NCBI RefSeq assembly: GCF_018070565.1
Contig: NZ_JAGPXL010000020.1
Location: 49,528 to 113,527 of the forward strand
Origin: Streptomyces sp. B93
Lineage (GTDB): Bacteria; Actinomycetota; Actinomycetes; Streptomycetales; Streptomycetaceae
Direction of reading: 5' to 3'
DNA length: 64,000 nt
Under the pieces are notes generated by a model. It saw only the letters and a program-made list of their open reading frames with translations. It did no database searches and was not told the DNA's origin. The position numbers and the translations under genes were made by a program. Shown here in pieces: positions 37,440-46,097 of the stretch. The stretch's first letter is position 1; each line of letters opens with the position of its first letter.

Positions 37440-37471
37440 CGGCCGTGGCACCCCGAGGGGCGTCACGGCCG
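37440..37471 (+). terminator. adk-map hairpin
   Basis: CGGCCGTG (37440-37447) pairs with CACGGCCG (37464-37471), with an inner CCCC/GGGG stem. It lies 17 nt after adk, so map may be transcribed partly on its own. Confidence 0.6.
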
Positions 37472-37524
37472 TACTGTTGTGTACGTAACCGGTTGACGTG
37501 AGTGACGGAGAGCGCAGGGCCCGC

Positions 37525-38361
37525 ATGGTGCAGATCAAGACCCCCGAGCAGATCGCCAGGATGCGTGCGGCGGGGCTGGTCGTCGCGGCCGTCCACGCGG
37601 CCACCCGTGAGGCGGCGGTGCCCGGCGCCACGACGAAGGACCTGGACGAGGTGGCCCGCAAGGTCCTCGCCGAGCACGGCGCCAAGTCGAACTTCCTCGG
37701 CTACGGCGGCTTCCCGGCGACGATCTGCACCTCGGTCAACGAGGTCGTCGTCCATGGCATCCCCTCCGAGGATGTCGTCCTCAAGGACGGCGACATGATC
37801 TCCGTCGACGCCGGGGCGATCATCGACGGCTGGCACGGGGACGCGGCGTACACCGCCTTCGTCGGCTCCGGTCACTCCCCGGAGCTGATCGAGCTGTCCC
37901 GGGTGACCGAGGAGTCCATGTGGGCCGGGATCGCGGCCATGAAGCAGGGCAACCGGCTCGTGGACATCTCCCGCGCCATCGAGACGTACATCCGCCGTCA
38001 GCCGAAGCCCGGCGGCGGCCGGTACGGCATCGTCGAGGACTACGGCGGCCACGGCATCGGCTCCGAGATGCACATGGACCCGCACCTGCTGAACTACGTC
38101 GAGCGCAAGCGCGGCAAGGGCCCCAAGCTGGTCCCCGGCATCTGCCTCGCCATCGAGCCGATGGTCTCCCTGGGCACCCCGAAGACGGAGGTCCTGTCGG
38201 ACGACTGGACGGTCATCACCACCGACGGCACATGGTCCTCGCACTGGGAGCACTCCGTCGCGCTGACCCCGGAGGGACCGCTGGTGCTGACGGCACCCGA
38301 CGGCGGCAGGGCGAAGCTCGCGGAGTACGGGATCACGGCGGCGCCGGACCCGTTGGCCTGA
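37525..38361 (+). CDS. map: Methionine aminopeptidase, type I
   Basis: The product has 278 residues from ATG 37525 (MVQIKTPEQIARMRAAG) and removes initiator Met. Metal ligands are visible in DAGAIIDGWHGDAAYT, GHGIGSEMH, AIEPMV and HWEHSV. GTG 37498 would add 9 residues. Its last 19 codons are repeated downstream at 38481-38541 after 180 nt. Confidence 0.97.
   Translation: MVQIKTPEQIARMRAAGLVVAAVHAATREAAVPGATTKDLDEVARKVLAEHGAKSNFLGYGGFPATICTSVNEVVVHGIPSEDVVLKDGDMISVDAGAIIDGWHGDAAYTAFVGSGHSPELIELSRVTEESMWAGIAAMKQGNRLVDISRAIETYIRRQPKPGGGRYGIVEDYGGHGIGSEMHMDPHLLNYVERKRGKGPKLVPGICLAIEPMVSLGTPKTEVLSDDWTVITTDGTWSSHWEHSVALTPEGPLVLTAPDGGRAKLAEYGITAAPDPLA
38301..38358 (+). repeat. map 3'-end repeat, copy 1 (coding)
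   Basis: The last 19 codons of map, repeated at 38481-38538 with an offset of exactly 180 nt and five mismatches. Confidence 0.9.
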
Positions 38362-38480
38362 CGGCAGCGCAGGCGTGACCGCCGGACGGAGGACCGCCGG
38401 TCGGAGGCCGGCGCAGCCGGTCGAAGCCAGGGAGGCGCCCCCGGCGCCGAGCGCCCGCGAGAGCGGCGTCGGGAATCGGT

Positions 38481-38538
38481 CGGCGGCAAGGCGAAGCTCG
38501 CGGAGTACGGGATCACGGCCGCGCCGGACCCGCTTGCA
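38481..38538 (+). repeat. map 3'-end repeat, copy 2 (non-coding remnant)
   Basis: It translates in frame as GGKAKLAEYGITAAPDPLA followed by TGA. Versus copy 1, four of five differences are synonymous and the fifth is Arg/Lys, so it derives from a functional map allele rather than from neutral drift. Confidence 0.88.
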
Positions 38539-38571
38539 TGATGATCTCGCTCGTGGGGCAGGATTGCTCGA

Positions 38572-38601
38572 TTCGTGTTTCCGGGTGCGCTGACGTAGAC
38601 T
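38572..38601 (+). promoter_or_regulatory. Candidate infA promoter
   Basis: TAGACT at 38596-38601 is a strong -10 match; the -35 region (TTCGTG, 38572-38577, 18 nt upstream) is weak. It would give a leader of about 100 nt. Confidence 0.4.
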
Positions 38602-38705
38602 GACTCGTCGGCTCTTGTGCACCCGCATGTCCGCATGCGCTCGCACTCGCCCCTCTCGGGGTGATGAAGAGAGTCGATCAAGGTAGTCGATTCGAAGGGC
38701 GAAGC

Positions 38706-38927
38706 GTGGCCAAGAAGCAAGGTGCCATCGAGATCGAGGGCACTGTCGTCGAGTCTCTGCCGAACGCCATGTTCAAGGTCGAGCTCCAGAACGGCCACCA
38801 GGTCCTGGCACACATCAGCGGCAAGATGCGTATGCACTACATCCGCATCCTCCCTGACGACCGGGTCGTGGTGGAGCTGTCTCCGTACGACCTGACGCGT
38901 GGCCGGATCGTCTACCGGTACAAGTAG
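38706..38927 (+). CDS. infA: Translation initiation factor IF-1
   Basis: The product has 73 residues, the standard IF-1 length, starting at GTG 38706 (MAKKQGAIEIEGTVVE). It is a single OB-fold that occupies the A site during initiation. Upstream in-frame codons in the leader lack homology. Confidence 0.98.
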   Translation: MAKKQGAIEIEGTVVESLPNAMFKVELQNGHQVLAHISGKMRMHYIRILPDDRVVVELSPYDLTRGRIVYRYK

Positions 38928-38939
38928 ATCTTGCCCGCG

Positions 38940-38957
38940 CCCCGCTTGAGAGCGGGG
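38940..38957 (+). terminator. infA-rpmJ hairpin
   Basis: CCCCGC (38940-38945) pairs with GCGGGG (38952-38957) in the 60-nt gap. It is short, more likely an attenuator or processing site than a full stop. Confidence 0.4.
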
Positions 38958-38987
38958 TGATGGCACTGACCCGGAGAACCTCACCCC

Positions 38988-39101
38988 ATGAAGGTCAAGC
39001 CGAGCGTCAAGAAGATCTGCGACAAGTGCAGGGTGATCCGCCGTCACGGCCGGGTCATGGTCATCTGCGAGAACCCGCGCCACAAGCAGCGCCAGGGCTG
39101 A
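38988..39101 (+). CDS. rpmJ: 50S ribosomal protein L36, zinc-binding type
   Basis: The product has only 37 residues (MKVKPSVKKICDKCRVIRR...). Zinc ligands C11, C14, C27 and H32 are all present, so this is the zinc-containing L36. It lies 60 nt after infA in the order infA-rpmJ-rpsM-rpsK-rpoA-rplQ. Confidence 0.98.
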   Translation: MKVKPSVKKICDKCRVIRRHGRVMVICENPRHKQRQG

Positions 39102-39115
39102 CCGCAGGACCTTCC

Positions 39116-39131
39116 CTCTGCTTTCGCAGAG
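39116..39131 (+). terminator. Short hairpin after rpmJ
   Basis: CTCTGC (39116-39121), TTTC loop, GCAGAG (39126-39131), 14 nt after rpmJ in the 191-nt gap before rpsM. I saw no clear promoter in the rest of this gap. Confidence 0.4.
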
Positions 39132-39292
39132 TTTCGCGCGACGCGAGCTGAGTTACATGTTCATACGCAGGACCCGAGCCGACTGGCTCGACACCCCCGG
39201 TTCGGAGGCTGGGGACCCGGTTCGTACCTGGTACGGCGGGCCGGGAGACGGTTCTGTGGAAGACCTCCGAAAGACAAAACTGGAGCCATTGA

Positions 39293-39673
39293 ATGGCACG
39301 CGTTTCCGGTGTTGACATTCCGCGCGAAAAGCGCGTGGAGGTCGCCCTCACCTATGTGTTCGGCATCGGCCGGACCCTTTCGCAGCAGACGCTGGCCGCC
39401 ACCGGCGTCGACCCGAACACCCGCGTCCGCGACCTCTCCGAGGAGCAGCTCGTCGCGATCCGCGAGTACGTCGACAACAACATCAAGACCGAGGGTGACC
39501 TCCGTCGCGAGATCCAGGCCGACATCCGCCGCAAGGTCGAGATCGGCTGCTACCAGGGTCTCCGCCACCGCCGCGGGCTGCCCGTCCGCGGTCAGCGCAC
39601 CAGCACCAACGCCCGCACCCGCAAGGGCCCGCGTCGCGCCATCGCCGGTAAGAAGAAGCCGGGCAAGAAGTAG
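39293..39673 (+). CDS. rpsM: 30S ribosomal protein S13
   Basis: The 126-residue S13 (MARVSGVDIPREKRVEV) is a 30S head protein forming inter-subunit bridges. Its C-terminal basic tail (RTRKGPRRAIAGKKKPGKK) reaches the P site. First gene of the alpha operon. Confidence 0.99.
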   Translation: MARVSGVDIPREKRVEVALTYVFGIGRTLSQQTLAATGVDPNTRVRDLSEEQLVAIREYVDNNIKTEGDLRREIQADIRRKVEIGCYQGLRHRRGLPVRGQRTSTNARTRKGPRRAIAGKKKPGKK

Positions 39674-39739
39674 TCCACAGCGACTTCGCCGTCCAGCGGT
39701 CTTCGCTGTAGGACCGACCACCTCCCGTAGGAGTTACAG

Positions 39740-40144
39740 ATGCCCCCCAAGGGTCGTCAGGGCGCTGCCAAGAAGGTGCGCCGCAAGGAAAAGAAGAACG
39801 TCGCTCACGGCCACGCGCACATCAAGAGCACGTTCAACAACACGATCGTCTCCATCACGGACCCGTCCGGCAACGTGATCTCCTGGGCCTCCGCCGGCCA
39901 CGTCGGCTTCAAGGGCTCCCGGAAGTCCACGCCGTTCGCCGCGCAGATGGCCGCCGAGTCGGCTGCCCGCCGCGCCCAGGAGCACGGCATGCGCAAGGTC
40001 GACGTGTTCGTGAAGGGTCCGGGTTCCGGTCGTGAGACCGCGATCCGTTCGCTCCAGGCGACCGGCCTCGAGGTCGGCTCGATCCAGGACGTCACCCCGA
40101 CCCCGCACAACGGCTGCCGTCCGCCCAAGCGCCGTCGCGTCTGA
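39740..40144 (+). CDS. rpsK: 30S ribosomal protein S11
   Basis: The 134-residue S11 is a platform protein near the E site, with the conserved VTPTPHNGCRPPKRRRV C-terminus. As usual in Streptomyces, rpsD does not follow; rpoA comes next after 111 nt. Confidence 0.99.
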   Translation: MPPKGRQGAAKKVRRKEKKNVAHGHAHIKSTFNNTIVSITDPSGNVISWASAGHVGFKGSRKSTPFAAQMAAESAARRAQEHGMRKVDVFVKGPGSGRETAIRSLQATGLEVGSIQDVTPTPHNGCRPPKRRRV

Positions 40145-40165
40145 GGCTCGGTTGTCTTGAGGATT

Positions 40166-40198
40166 CGGGCGGTACGGCCTTCCGGGGCGTACCGCCCG
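40166..40198 (+). terminator. rpsK-rpoA hairpin
   Basis: CGGGCGGTACG (40166-40176) pairs perfectly with CGTACCGCCCG (40188-40198). It could uncouple rpoA from rpsM-rpsK; rpoA may also have its own start downstream, though no good promoter is evident. Confidence 0.7.
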
Positions 40199-40255
40199 TA
40201 CCCTTGTCACATCAGGGCGTCAAATAGCGGGCGCCCCTGACAGAAGGAACGCACC

Positions 40256-41278
40256 ATGCTGATCGCTCAGCGTCCCTCGTTGACCGAAGAGGTCGTCGAC
40301 GAGTTCCGGTCCCGGTTCGTGATCGAGCCGCTGGAGCCGGGCTTCGGCTACACCCTCGGCAACTCCCTCCGCCGTACCCTCCTGTCGTCGATCCCCGGCG
40401 CTGCTGTCACCAGCATCCGCATCGACGGCGTCCTGCACGAGTTCACCACCGTGCCGGGCGTCAAGGAGGACGTCACCGACCTGATCCTCAACATCAAGCA
40501 GCTGGTCGTCTCCTCGGAGCACGACGAGCCCGTCGTGATGTACCTGCGCAAGCAGGGCCCGGGTCTGGTCACCGCCGCCGACATCGCGCCCCCGGCCGGT
40601 GTCGAGGTGCACAACCCCGACCTCGTCCTCGCCACGCTCAACGGCAAGGGCAAGCTGGAGATGGAGCTGACCGTCGAGCGCGGTCGCGGCTATGTCTCCG
40701 CCGTGCAGAACAAGCAGGTCGGCCAGGAGATCGGTCGTATCCCGGTCGACTCGATCTACTCGCCGGTGCTCAAGGTCACGTACAAGGTCGAGGCCACGCG
40801 TGTCGAGCAGCGCACCGACTTCGACAAGCTGATCGTCGACGTCGAGACCAAGCAGGCCATGCGTCCCCGTGACGCCATGGCGTCGGCCGGCAAGACCCTG
40901 GTCGAGCTGTTCGGTCTGGCCCGTGAGCTGAACATCGACGCCGAGGGCATCGACATGGGTCCGTCCCCGACGGACGCCGCCCTGGCCGCGGACCTGGCGC
41001 TGCCGATCGAGGAGCTGGAGCTGACCGTCCGCTCCTACAACTGCCTCAAGCGTGAGGGCATCCACTCCGTGGGTGAGCTGGTCGCGCGGTCCGAGGCGGA
41101 CCTGCTGGACATCCGCAACTTCGGTGCGAAGTCCATCGACGAGGTCAAGGCGAAGCTCGCGGGTATGGGCCTCGCGCTGAAGGACTCGCCTCCCGGGTTC
41201 GACCCGACCGCCGCGGCGGACGCGTTCGGTGCGGACGACGACGCGGACGCCGGGTTCGTGGAGACCGAGCAGTACTGA
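40256..41278 (+). CDS. rpoA: RNA polymerase alpha subunit
   Basis: The product has 340 residues: the N-terminal dimerisation/assembly domain (LEPGFGYTLGNSLRR, about 30-45) and the C-terminal UP-element/activator-binding domain (RSYNCLKREGIHSVGEL, about 258-274), with an acidic tail. Present once in the window and at standard length. Confidence 0.99.
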   Translation: MLIAQRPSLTEEVVDEFRSRFVIEPLEPGFGYTLGNSLRRTLLSSIPGAAVTSIRIDGVLHEFTTVPGVKEDVTDLILNIKQLVVSSEHDEPVVMYLRKQGPGLVTAADIAPPAGVEVHNPDLVLATLNGKGKLEMELTVERGRGYVSAVQNKQVGQEIGRIPVDSIYSPVLKVTYKVEATRVEQRTDFDKLIVDVETKQAMRPRDAMASAGKTLVELFGLARELNIDAEGIDMGPSPTDAALAADLALPIEELELTVRSYNCLKREGIHSVGELVARSEADLLDIRNFGAKSIDEVKAKLAGMGLALKDSPPGFDPTAAADAFGADDDADAGFVETEQY

Positions 41279-41302
41279 TCGGTTTTCGGGTGCCGGTCCC
41301 GT

Positions 41303-41336
41303 GTGGCTGGTCGCGCAGTTCTCCGCGCCCCTTTGG
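41303..41336 (+). repeat. Dispersed intergenic repeat, copy A
   Basis: A block of about 33 nt (GTGGCTGGTCGCGCAGTT... to CGCCCCTTTGG) lies 24 nt after rpoA and closely matches 54474-54506. Such blocks recur between Streptomyces genes. It overlaps a GCGCCCC/GGGGCGC stem. Confidence 0.7.
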
Positions 41337-41350
41337 GGGCGCGGTCCCTT

Positions 41351-41372
41351 CCGGGGTTCGAAGAAACCCCGG
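41351..41372 (+). terminator. rpoA-rplQ hairpin
   Basis: CCGGGGTT (41351-41358) pairs with AACCCCGG (41365-41372) in the 173-nt gap before rplQ. Confidence 0.55.
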
Positions 41373-41451
41373 ATCTCTGACAGACAACCGTCTGCTCAGA
41401 TACTGACCCCGGTACCTGATACGGCCGGGGCAGACACCTAGGAGAAACACC

Positions 41452-41940
41452 ATGCCGAAGCCCACCAAGGGTGCCCGTCTGGGCGGCAGCGCCGCGCACG
41501 AGAAGCTGATGCTCGCGAACCTCGCGAAGTCGCTCTTCGAGCACGGCAAGATCACCACCACCGAGGCGAAGGCCCGCCGCCTGCGCCCGTACGCGGAGCG
41601 TCTGATCACCAAGGCGAAGAAGGGTGACCTTCACAACCGCCGCCAGGTGCTCCAGGTCATCACGGACAAGGGCATCGTGCACACGCTCTTCACCGAGATC
41701 GGCCCGCGCTACGAGAACCGCCCCGGTGGCTACACCCGTATCACCAAGATCGGTAACCGCCGTGGCGACAACGCGCCCATGGCCGTCATCGAGCTGGTCG
41801 AGGCGCTGACGGTCGCGCAGCAGGCCACGGGTGAGGCCGAGGCCGCCACCAAGCGTGCCGCCAAGGACGCCGAGGCCTCCGAGGCCCAGGTCGACATGGC
41901 CAAGGCCGACGAGACTCCCGAGGAGTCGAAGGACGCCTGA
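41452..41940 (+). CDS. rplQ: 50S ribosomal protein L17
   Basis: The product has 162 residues. The core of about 118 residues (MPKPTKGARLGGSAAHEKLM...) is followed by an Ala/Glu/Lys-rich tail of about 45 residues (EAEAATKRAAKDAEASEAQ), a known actinobacterial extension. It lies at the tunnel exit region of the 50S. Confidence 0.99.
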   Translation: MPKPTKGARLGGSAAHEKLMLANLAKSLFEHGKITTTEAKARRLRPYAERLITKAKKGDLHNRRQVLQVITDKGIVHTLFTEIGPRYENRPGGYTRITKIGNRRGDNAPMAVIELVEALTVAQQATGEAEAATKRAAKDAEASEAQVDMAKADETPEESKDA

Positions 41941-41964
41941 GCGTCCTGACGGCCCAGGCCGTTC

Positions 41965-41996
41965 GCGGGCCCGTTCCTTTCGAGGAGCGGGCCCGC
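41965..41996 (+). terminator. rplQ terminator
   Basis: GCGGGCCCG-t-TCCT (41965-41978) pairs with AGGA-g-CGGGCCCGC (41983-41996) around a TTCG tetraloop, 24 nt after rplQ. Confidence 0.85.
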
Positions 41997-42023
41997 TCTC
42001 GTGTTCCTGAGAGGATTCCCCCT

Positions 42024-42863
42024 GTGAGTGACGAAGTACAGGCCGATCATGTTCGTATCCGTCTTGACCTGTCCTATGACGGGACCGACTTCTCCGGCTG
42101 GGCCAAACAGGCCGGGGGGCGGCGGACCGTGCAGGGGGAGGTCGAGGACGCGTTGCGGACCGTGACCCGGTCCGGGGGGACGACGTACGAGCTGACGGTC
42201 GCCGGGCGTACGGACGCCGGGGTGCACGCCCGGGGGCAGGTGGCGCATGTCGATCTGCCGCGCGAGGTGTGGGCGGAGCAGGGCGCGAAGCTGCTGAAGC
42301 GGCTCGCCGGGCGGCTGCCGAGGGACGTCCGCGTGTGGGCGCTGCGGGAGGCGCCGAGCGGTTTCGACGCGCGGTTCGCGGCGGTCTGGCGGCGCTATGT
42401 CTACCGGGTCACCGACAACCCGGGCGGCGTCGATCCGCTGCTGCGGGGGCATGTGCTGTGGCACGACTGGCCGCTCGACGTCGCCGTGATGGACGCCGCG
42501 GCCAAGTCCCTGATCGGGGAGCACGACTTCGCGGCGTACGCGAAGAAGCGGGAGGGCGCGACCACGATCCGGGAGATCCTCGACTTCGGGGTGCGCCGGG
42601 GCGCGGACGGTGTCATCGAGATCGAGGTGCGTGCCGACGCCTTCTGCCACAACCAGGTGCGTGCCATGGTCGGCGCGCTGCTGTTCGTCGGCGACGGGCA
42701 CCGGGGCGTGGAGTGGCCGCGGCAGGTGCTGGACGCGGGGGTGCGGGACAGCGCCGTACACGTGGTCCGGCCGCACGGGCTGTGTCTGGAGGAGGTCGGG
42801 TATCCGGCCGACGAGCTGCTGGCGGAGCGGCAGCGGGTGGCCCGGCGGGTGCGGGGACAGTGA
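42024..42863 (+). CDS. truA: tRNA pseudouridine(38-40) synthase
   Basis: The product has 279 residues. Landmarks are YDGTDFSGW near residue 19 and the catalytic Asp in GRTDAGVHA near residue 66. It modifies the anticodon arm of many tRNAs. GTG 42024 follows the rplQ terminator by 27 nt; the gene is conserved at this position in Streptomyces. Confidence 0.98.
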   Translation: MSDEVQADHVRIRLDLSYDGTDFSGWAKQAGGRRTVQGEVEDALRTVTRSGGTTYELTVAGRTDAGVHARGQVAHVDLPREVWAEQGAKLLKRLAGRLPRDVRVWALREAPSGFDARFAAVWRRYVYRVTDNPGGVDPLLRGHVLWHDWPLDVAVMDAAAKSLIGEHDFAAYAKKREGATTIREILDFGVRRGADGVIEIEVRADAFCHNQVRAMVGALLFVGDGHRGVEWPRQVLDAGVRDSAVHVVRPHGLCLEEVGYPADELLAERQRVARRVRGQ

Positions 42864-42867
42864 GCGT

Positions 42868-42905
42868 GGCCGGGTCCGCCTCCCGACGAGGGGGCGGACC
42901 CGGCC
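42868..42905. terminator. Bidirectional terminator after truA
   Basis: GGCCGGGTCCGCC (42868-42880) pairs with GGCGGACCCGGCC (42893-42905) between convergent truA and the minus-strand acyltransferase. Confidence 0.88.
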
Positions 42906-42909
42906 GCGG

Positions 42910-44931
42910 TCATGCCTTGTTCAGGACCTCTTCCAGGGCGGGCTGGAGGAACGGCTTCAGCGTCTTGGAGTACGACGACGTGATGTGACTGTTGTCGAAG
43001 TAGACGATCTGGTCGCCGATGACCGCCGGGCAGACGTCCACCGCGCAGAACGCGGGCGTGGTGTCGATGATCTCGGCGCCGTACTCCTCGGCCACCTCCC
43101 GCTCCATGGCGCGGAACTCCGTGTACTCGAGCGCCTGCCACTGCTTGCGGTTGCACAGGGCGGTGTTGTCCATGTGCGTGGCGAGGCAGTCGGGGACGTT
43201 GCGGCCGGGCTGCGGGGTGTCCGTCATGTAGACGAGCTGGGCGCCGGTGTCCTTGAACACCTCGAACGCGGCCTTGGCGCCCGTGCGGTTGGCCTCCTGG
43301 CGGGCCCGGTCGGCGATGACGAGGACATCCGGCTTGATCTTCTTCAGCTCGGCGAAGGCGGACTCGCGCCAGGTGTCGCACTCGGTGTAGGCGCGGTTCA
43401 CGTTGGGGTTGACGATCCGGTAGACCTGCGGTGAGCAGCCGCCCTTGGTGATGGTCACCACCCGTACGCCGAGTTCCTCGCCGATCTCGTGGTAGACGTC
43501 GTTCCACTGCCAGGCGTGCGAGTCGCCCATCAGGACGAGGGTCTTGGCGCCGTCCGGGTCACCGGCGACACAGCCGTCCCGCATGGTGAAGGTGGTGACC
43601 TCGAAGTCGTCGATGCAGCCGTGCGTCGAGTGGCTCTTCGGGGCGTCCTGGAGGGCGCCCTGCACGGTCGCGGAGAGCTTCGTGCGCTGGACGGCCTCCT
43701 CGACCGAGGCCTGGCTGGTGAAGCCGACGCCGAGCGTGCTGCCGGAGGAGGTCGCCAGGTTGAGCGGGATGATCGTGGCCAGGACCATCGCCCCGGCGGT
43801 GCCCGCGGTGGTGAACCCGCCGGTGAAGACGCCCTTCCAGGGGCGGGCCACCCACTGCACGTTCTTCTTGAACCGGCGCTCGACGACATAGTGCAGAAGG
43901 ACCGCCACCAGGAACGACAGGACGGCGACCCGCAGCCGGTCCTGGAAGCTGAACTCCCGGTCGGTGATGGACGGCCAGAGCACCAGCAGCGGCCAGTGGG
44001 TCAGGTACCAGCCGTAGCTGACGTTGCCGACGAAGTCGAGGACGGGGTTGTCGAGGAGCCGCTCGGCGCCGAAGCGGGGGTTGGCGCAGCCACCGGCGAT
44101 GACCATGACGGCGCCGATGACCGGACCGGCGACCGCGTAGCCCGGCAGCGGGGTGTGCTCGGTGATGAGCATGGCGGTGACGAGCACGGTGCCGAGACCG
44201 AGCCAGGAGACGACCGCGGCCACCCCGCGGTTCATCCGGGCGGCGAGGGGGGCGGCGAGGGCGAGCAGGACGCCGCAGGTGATCTCCCAGATCCGGGTGT
44301 GGGTGCTGAAGTAGGCCAGCGGCTGGTTCTCGGCAGTCTGGGCCCAGCCGAGGTAGGACGATCCGCCGATGACGGCCATGAGGAACAGGGCCACCAGGGC
44401 GCGGTTGCGGAAGATCTTCCGGCTGATCCAGACCATCGCCACCAGCACCAGCGGGGCGACGACGTAGAACTGCTCCTCGATGGCCAGCGACCAGAAGTGC
44501 TGGTACGGGGACTGGGAGCCGTCGTTGGCGAAGTAGTCGGTGCCGGTCTCGACCAGGCGCCAGTTCATGAAGCTGAGGGAGGCGGCGAGCCCGTCGGCCA
44601 TGAAGTCGCGGAACTTCAGGGGGCTGCCGTACACCCAGGCGAGGGCGGCGGTGCCGACGATGACGACGGCCATGGGCGGCGTCAGCCGACGGAAGCGGCG
44701 AGCCCAGAACTTGGTCAGGGACACCTTGCCGGTCTTCTCGATCTCCGCGAAGAGCTGGCCGCCGATGAGGAAGCCGCTCAGCACGAAGCTCACGTCCACG
44801 CCACCGTGGATGTCGAGGATGCCGCAGTGCATGCTGACGACCATCATGATGGCGACGGCACGCATGCCCTGGATGTCGGGCCGGTACTTCCGAAGACGCT
44901 CGGTCTCGGCCCCTGTGCGATGGCGGGACAT
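42910..44931 (-). CDS. OafA/YrhL-type acyltransferase with SGNH domain
   Basis: The product has 673 residues: an N-terminal acyltransferase-3 domain of about ten helices (DIQGMRAVAIMMVVSMHCG, GVDVSFVLSGFLIGG, HFWSLAIEEQFY) and a C-terminal extracytoplasmic SGNH domain (GDSHAWQWN with the Ser, and a DNSHITSSYS block). This architecture O-acetylates exported polysaccharides. ATG 44931 has GGAG upstream. It is the last gene of a minus-strand set with the nucleotidyltransferase (50-nt gap). Confidence 0.93.
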   Translation of the reverse strand: MSRHRTGAETERLRKYRPDIQGMRAVAIMMVVSMHCGILDIHGGVDVSFVLSGFLIGGQLFAEIEKTGKVSLTKFWARRFRRLTPPMAVVIVGTAALAWVYGSPLKFRDFMADGLAASLSFMNWRLVETGTDYFANDGSQSPYQHFWSLAIEEQFYVVAPLVLVAMVWISRKIFRNRALVALFLMAVIGGSSYLGWAQTAENQPLAYFSTHTRIWEITCGVLLALAAPLAARMNRGVAAVVSWLGLGTVLVTAMLITEHTPLPGYAVAGPVIGAVMVIAGGCANPRFGAERLLDNPVLDFVGNVSYGWYLTHWPLLVLWPSITDREFSFQDRLRVAVLSFLVAVLLHYVVERRFKKNVQWVARPWKGVFTGGFTTAGTAGAMVLATIIPLNLATSSGSTLGVGFTSQASVEEAVQRTKLSATVQGALQDAPKSHSTHGCIDDFEVTTFTMRDGCVAGDPDGAKTLVLMGDSHAWQWNDVYHEIGEELGVRVVTITKGGCSPQVYRIVNPNVNRAYTECDTWRESAFAELKKIKPDVLVIADRARQEANRTGAKAAFEVFKDTGAQLVYMTDTPQPGRNVPDCLATHMDNTALCNRKQWQALEYTEFRAMEREVAEEYGAEIIDTTPAFCAVDVCPAVIGDQIVYFDNSHITSSYSKTLKPFLQPALEEVLNKA

Positions 44932-44981
44932 GTTTCTCCAGTAACTGACTGTCGGTCAGACCGTGGGGCGGGTGGGCGACG

Positions 44982-46082
44982 TCAGTGGACCGTCGCGCAG
45001 GCGGCGGCCGTGCCGCTGATGCGTACTCCCTGGGCGGGGATGCGGATGCCGCAGGACAGCCGCAGCTGGGCGGGGAGTTCGTTCTCCGCGCCGACGTGGG
45101 CGTGACAGCCCACGACCGCCTCCCGCAGGACGGAGGCGCTGCCGATGGAGGAGTCGTGGTCCACCACGGAGTCGTGGATCCGCGCGCCCTCCGCGACCGT
45201 GACGCCCGCGCCGACGATGGAGCGGTCGACGACGGTCCGGGCGCCGATGACGGCGTGCGGCCCGATCGTGGAGCCGCCGGTGACGTGGGCGGTGGGGTCG
45301 ACGGTGGCCGTGGGGTGGATCAGCGCCTCGGCCGGACCCGGCACGAGCGGGGAGGTGGCCTTGCCGGTGACCAGGTCGGCGGAGCCGTGGACGAACGCCA
45401 GCGGGGTGCCGAGGTCGCGCCAGTAGTCGTCGGTGGTGTGGCCGAAGACGCGTCGTCCGGCGGCGACGAGTTGGGGGAAGGTCTCCTGTTCGACGGAGAC
45501 CTCACGGCCGGTGGGGATGGAGTCCAGGACCGAGCGGCGGAAGACGTAGCAGCCCGCGTTGATCTGGTCGGTGACGCATTCCTCGGCCGTCTTGGGCTTC
45601 TCCAGGAAGGAGAGCACCCGGTCGTCCGCGTCGGTCGGCACCAGGCCGAAGGCGCGCGGGTCGGCGACGCGGGTGAGGTGCAGGGTGACGTCGGCGTCCC
45701 GGTCCCGGTGCTGCCGCAGGACGGCGCGCAGGTCGAGGCCGGAGAGGATGTCGCCGTTGAGGATGAGGACGGGCGCGTCCGCCGAGGTGCCGCGCAGCAG
45801 GTGCGCGGCGTTGCGGATGGCGCCGCCGGTGCCCAGCGGCACCTCCTCGACGGCGTAGGAGATCGTCAGGTCCTGGGTGAAGTCCTGGAACTCCTCCTCG
45901 AAGAGGCTGGCCAGGTAGGAGGTGGCGAAGACGACGTGTTCGACGCCGGCGTCCATCAGTTTGGCGATCTGGTGCCGGATGAAGGACGACCCCGCGACGT
46001 CGAGCAGCGGCTTCGGGGTGTGGTTGGTCAGCGGGCGCAGGCGAGTTCCCTTGCCGCCCACCAGGATGATGGCTTCTTGCAT
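44982..46082 (-). CDS. Sugar-1-phosphate nucleotidyltransferase (GDP-mannose pyrophosphorylase-like)
   Basis: The product has 366 residues. The N-terminal Rossmann-like domain has the signature ILVGGKGTRLRPLT and catalytic-type LLDVAG, LGTGGAI, NGDIL and FLEKP. The C-terminal part is a left-handed beta-helix with hexapeptide-like repeats (STIGPHAVIGARTVV). It most resembles mannose-1-phosphate guanylyltransferases, making an activated sugar for the neighbouring synthase; exact specificity is inferred. Confidence 0.85.
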   Translation of the reverse strand: MQEAIILVGGKGTRLRPLTNHTPKPLLDVAGSSFIRHQIAKLMDAGVEHVVFATSYLASLFEEEFQDFTQDLTISYAVEEVPLGTGGAIRNAAHLLRGTSADAPVLILNGDILSGLDLRAVLRQHRDRDADVTLHLTRVADPRAFGLVPTDADDRVLSFLEKPKTAEECVTDQINAGCYVFRRSVLDSIPTGREVSVEQETFPQLVAAGRRVFGHTTDDYWRDLGTPLAFVHGSADLVTGKATSPLVPGPAEALIHPTATVDPTAHVTGGSTIGPHAVIGARTVVDRSIVGAGVTVAEGARIHDSVVDHDSSIGSASVLREAVVGCHAHVGAENELPAQLRLSCGIRIPAQGVRISGTAAACATVH

Positions 46083-46097
46083 GATGGCCTCGCTCGG

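Larger units (their letters stand above)
38362..38705 (+). other. map-infA spacer (344 nt)
   Basis: Contains a GC-rich segment of about 120 nt without homology that I recognise (38362-38480), the second map 3'-end copy (38481-38541) and the infA promoter/leader (about 38570-38705). No independent gene is seen. Confidence 0.75.

Noticed and set aside
39674..40255. Missing rpsD in the alpha operon taken as a deletion
   Set aside because: In Streptomyces rpsD is normally located elsewhere, so its absence here is expected.
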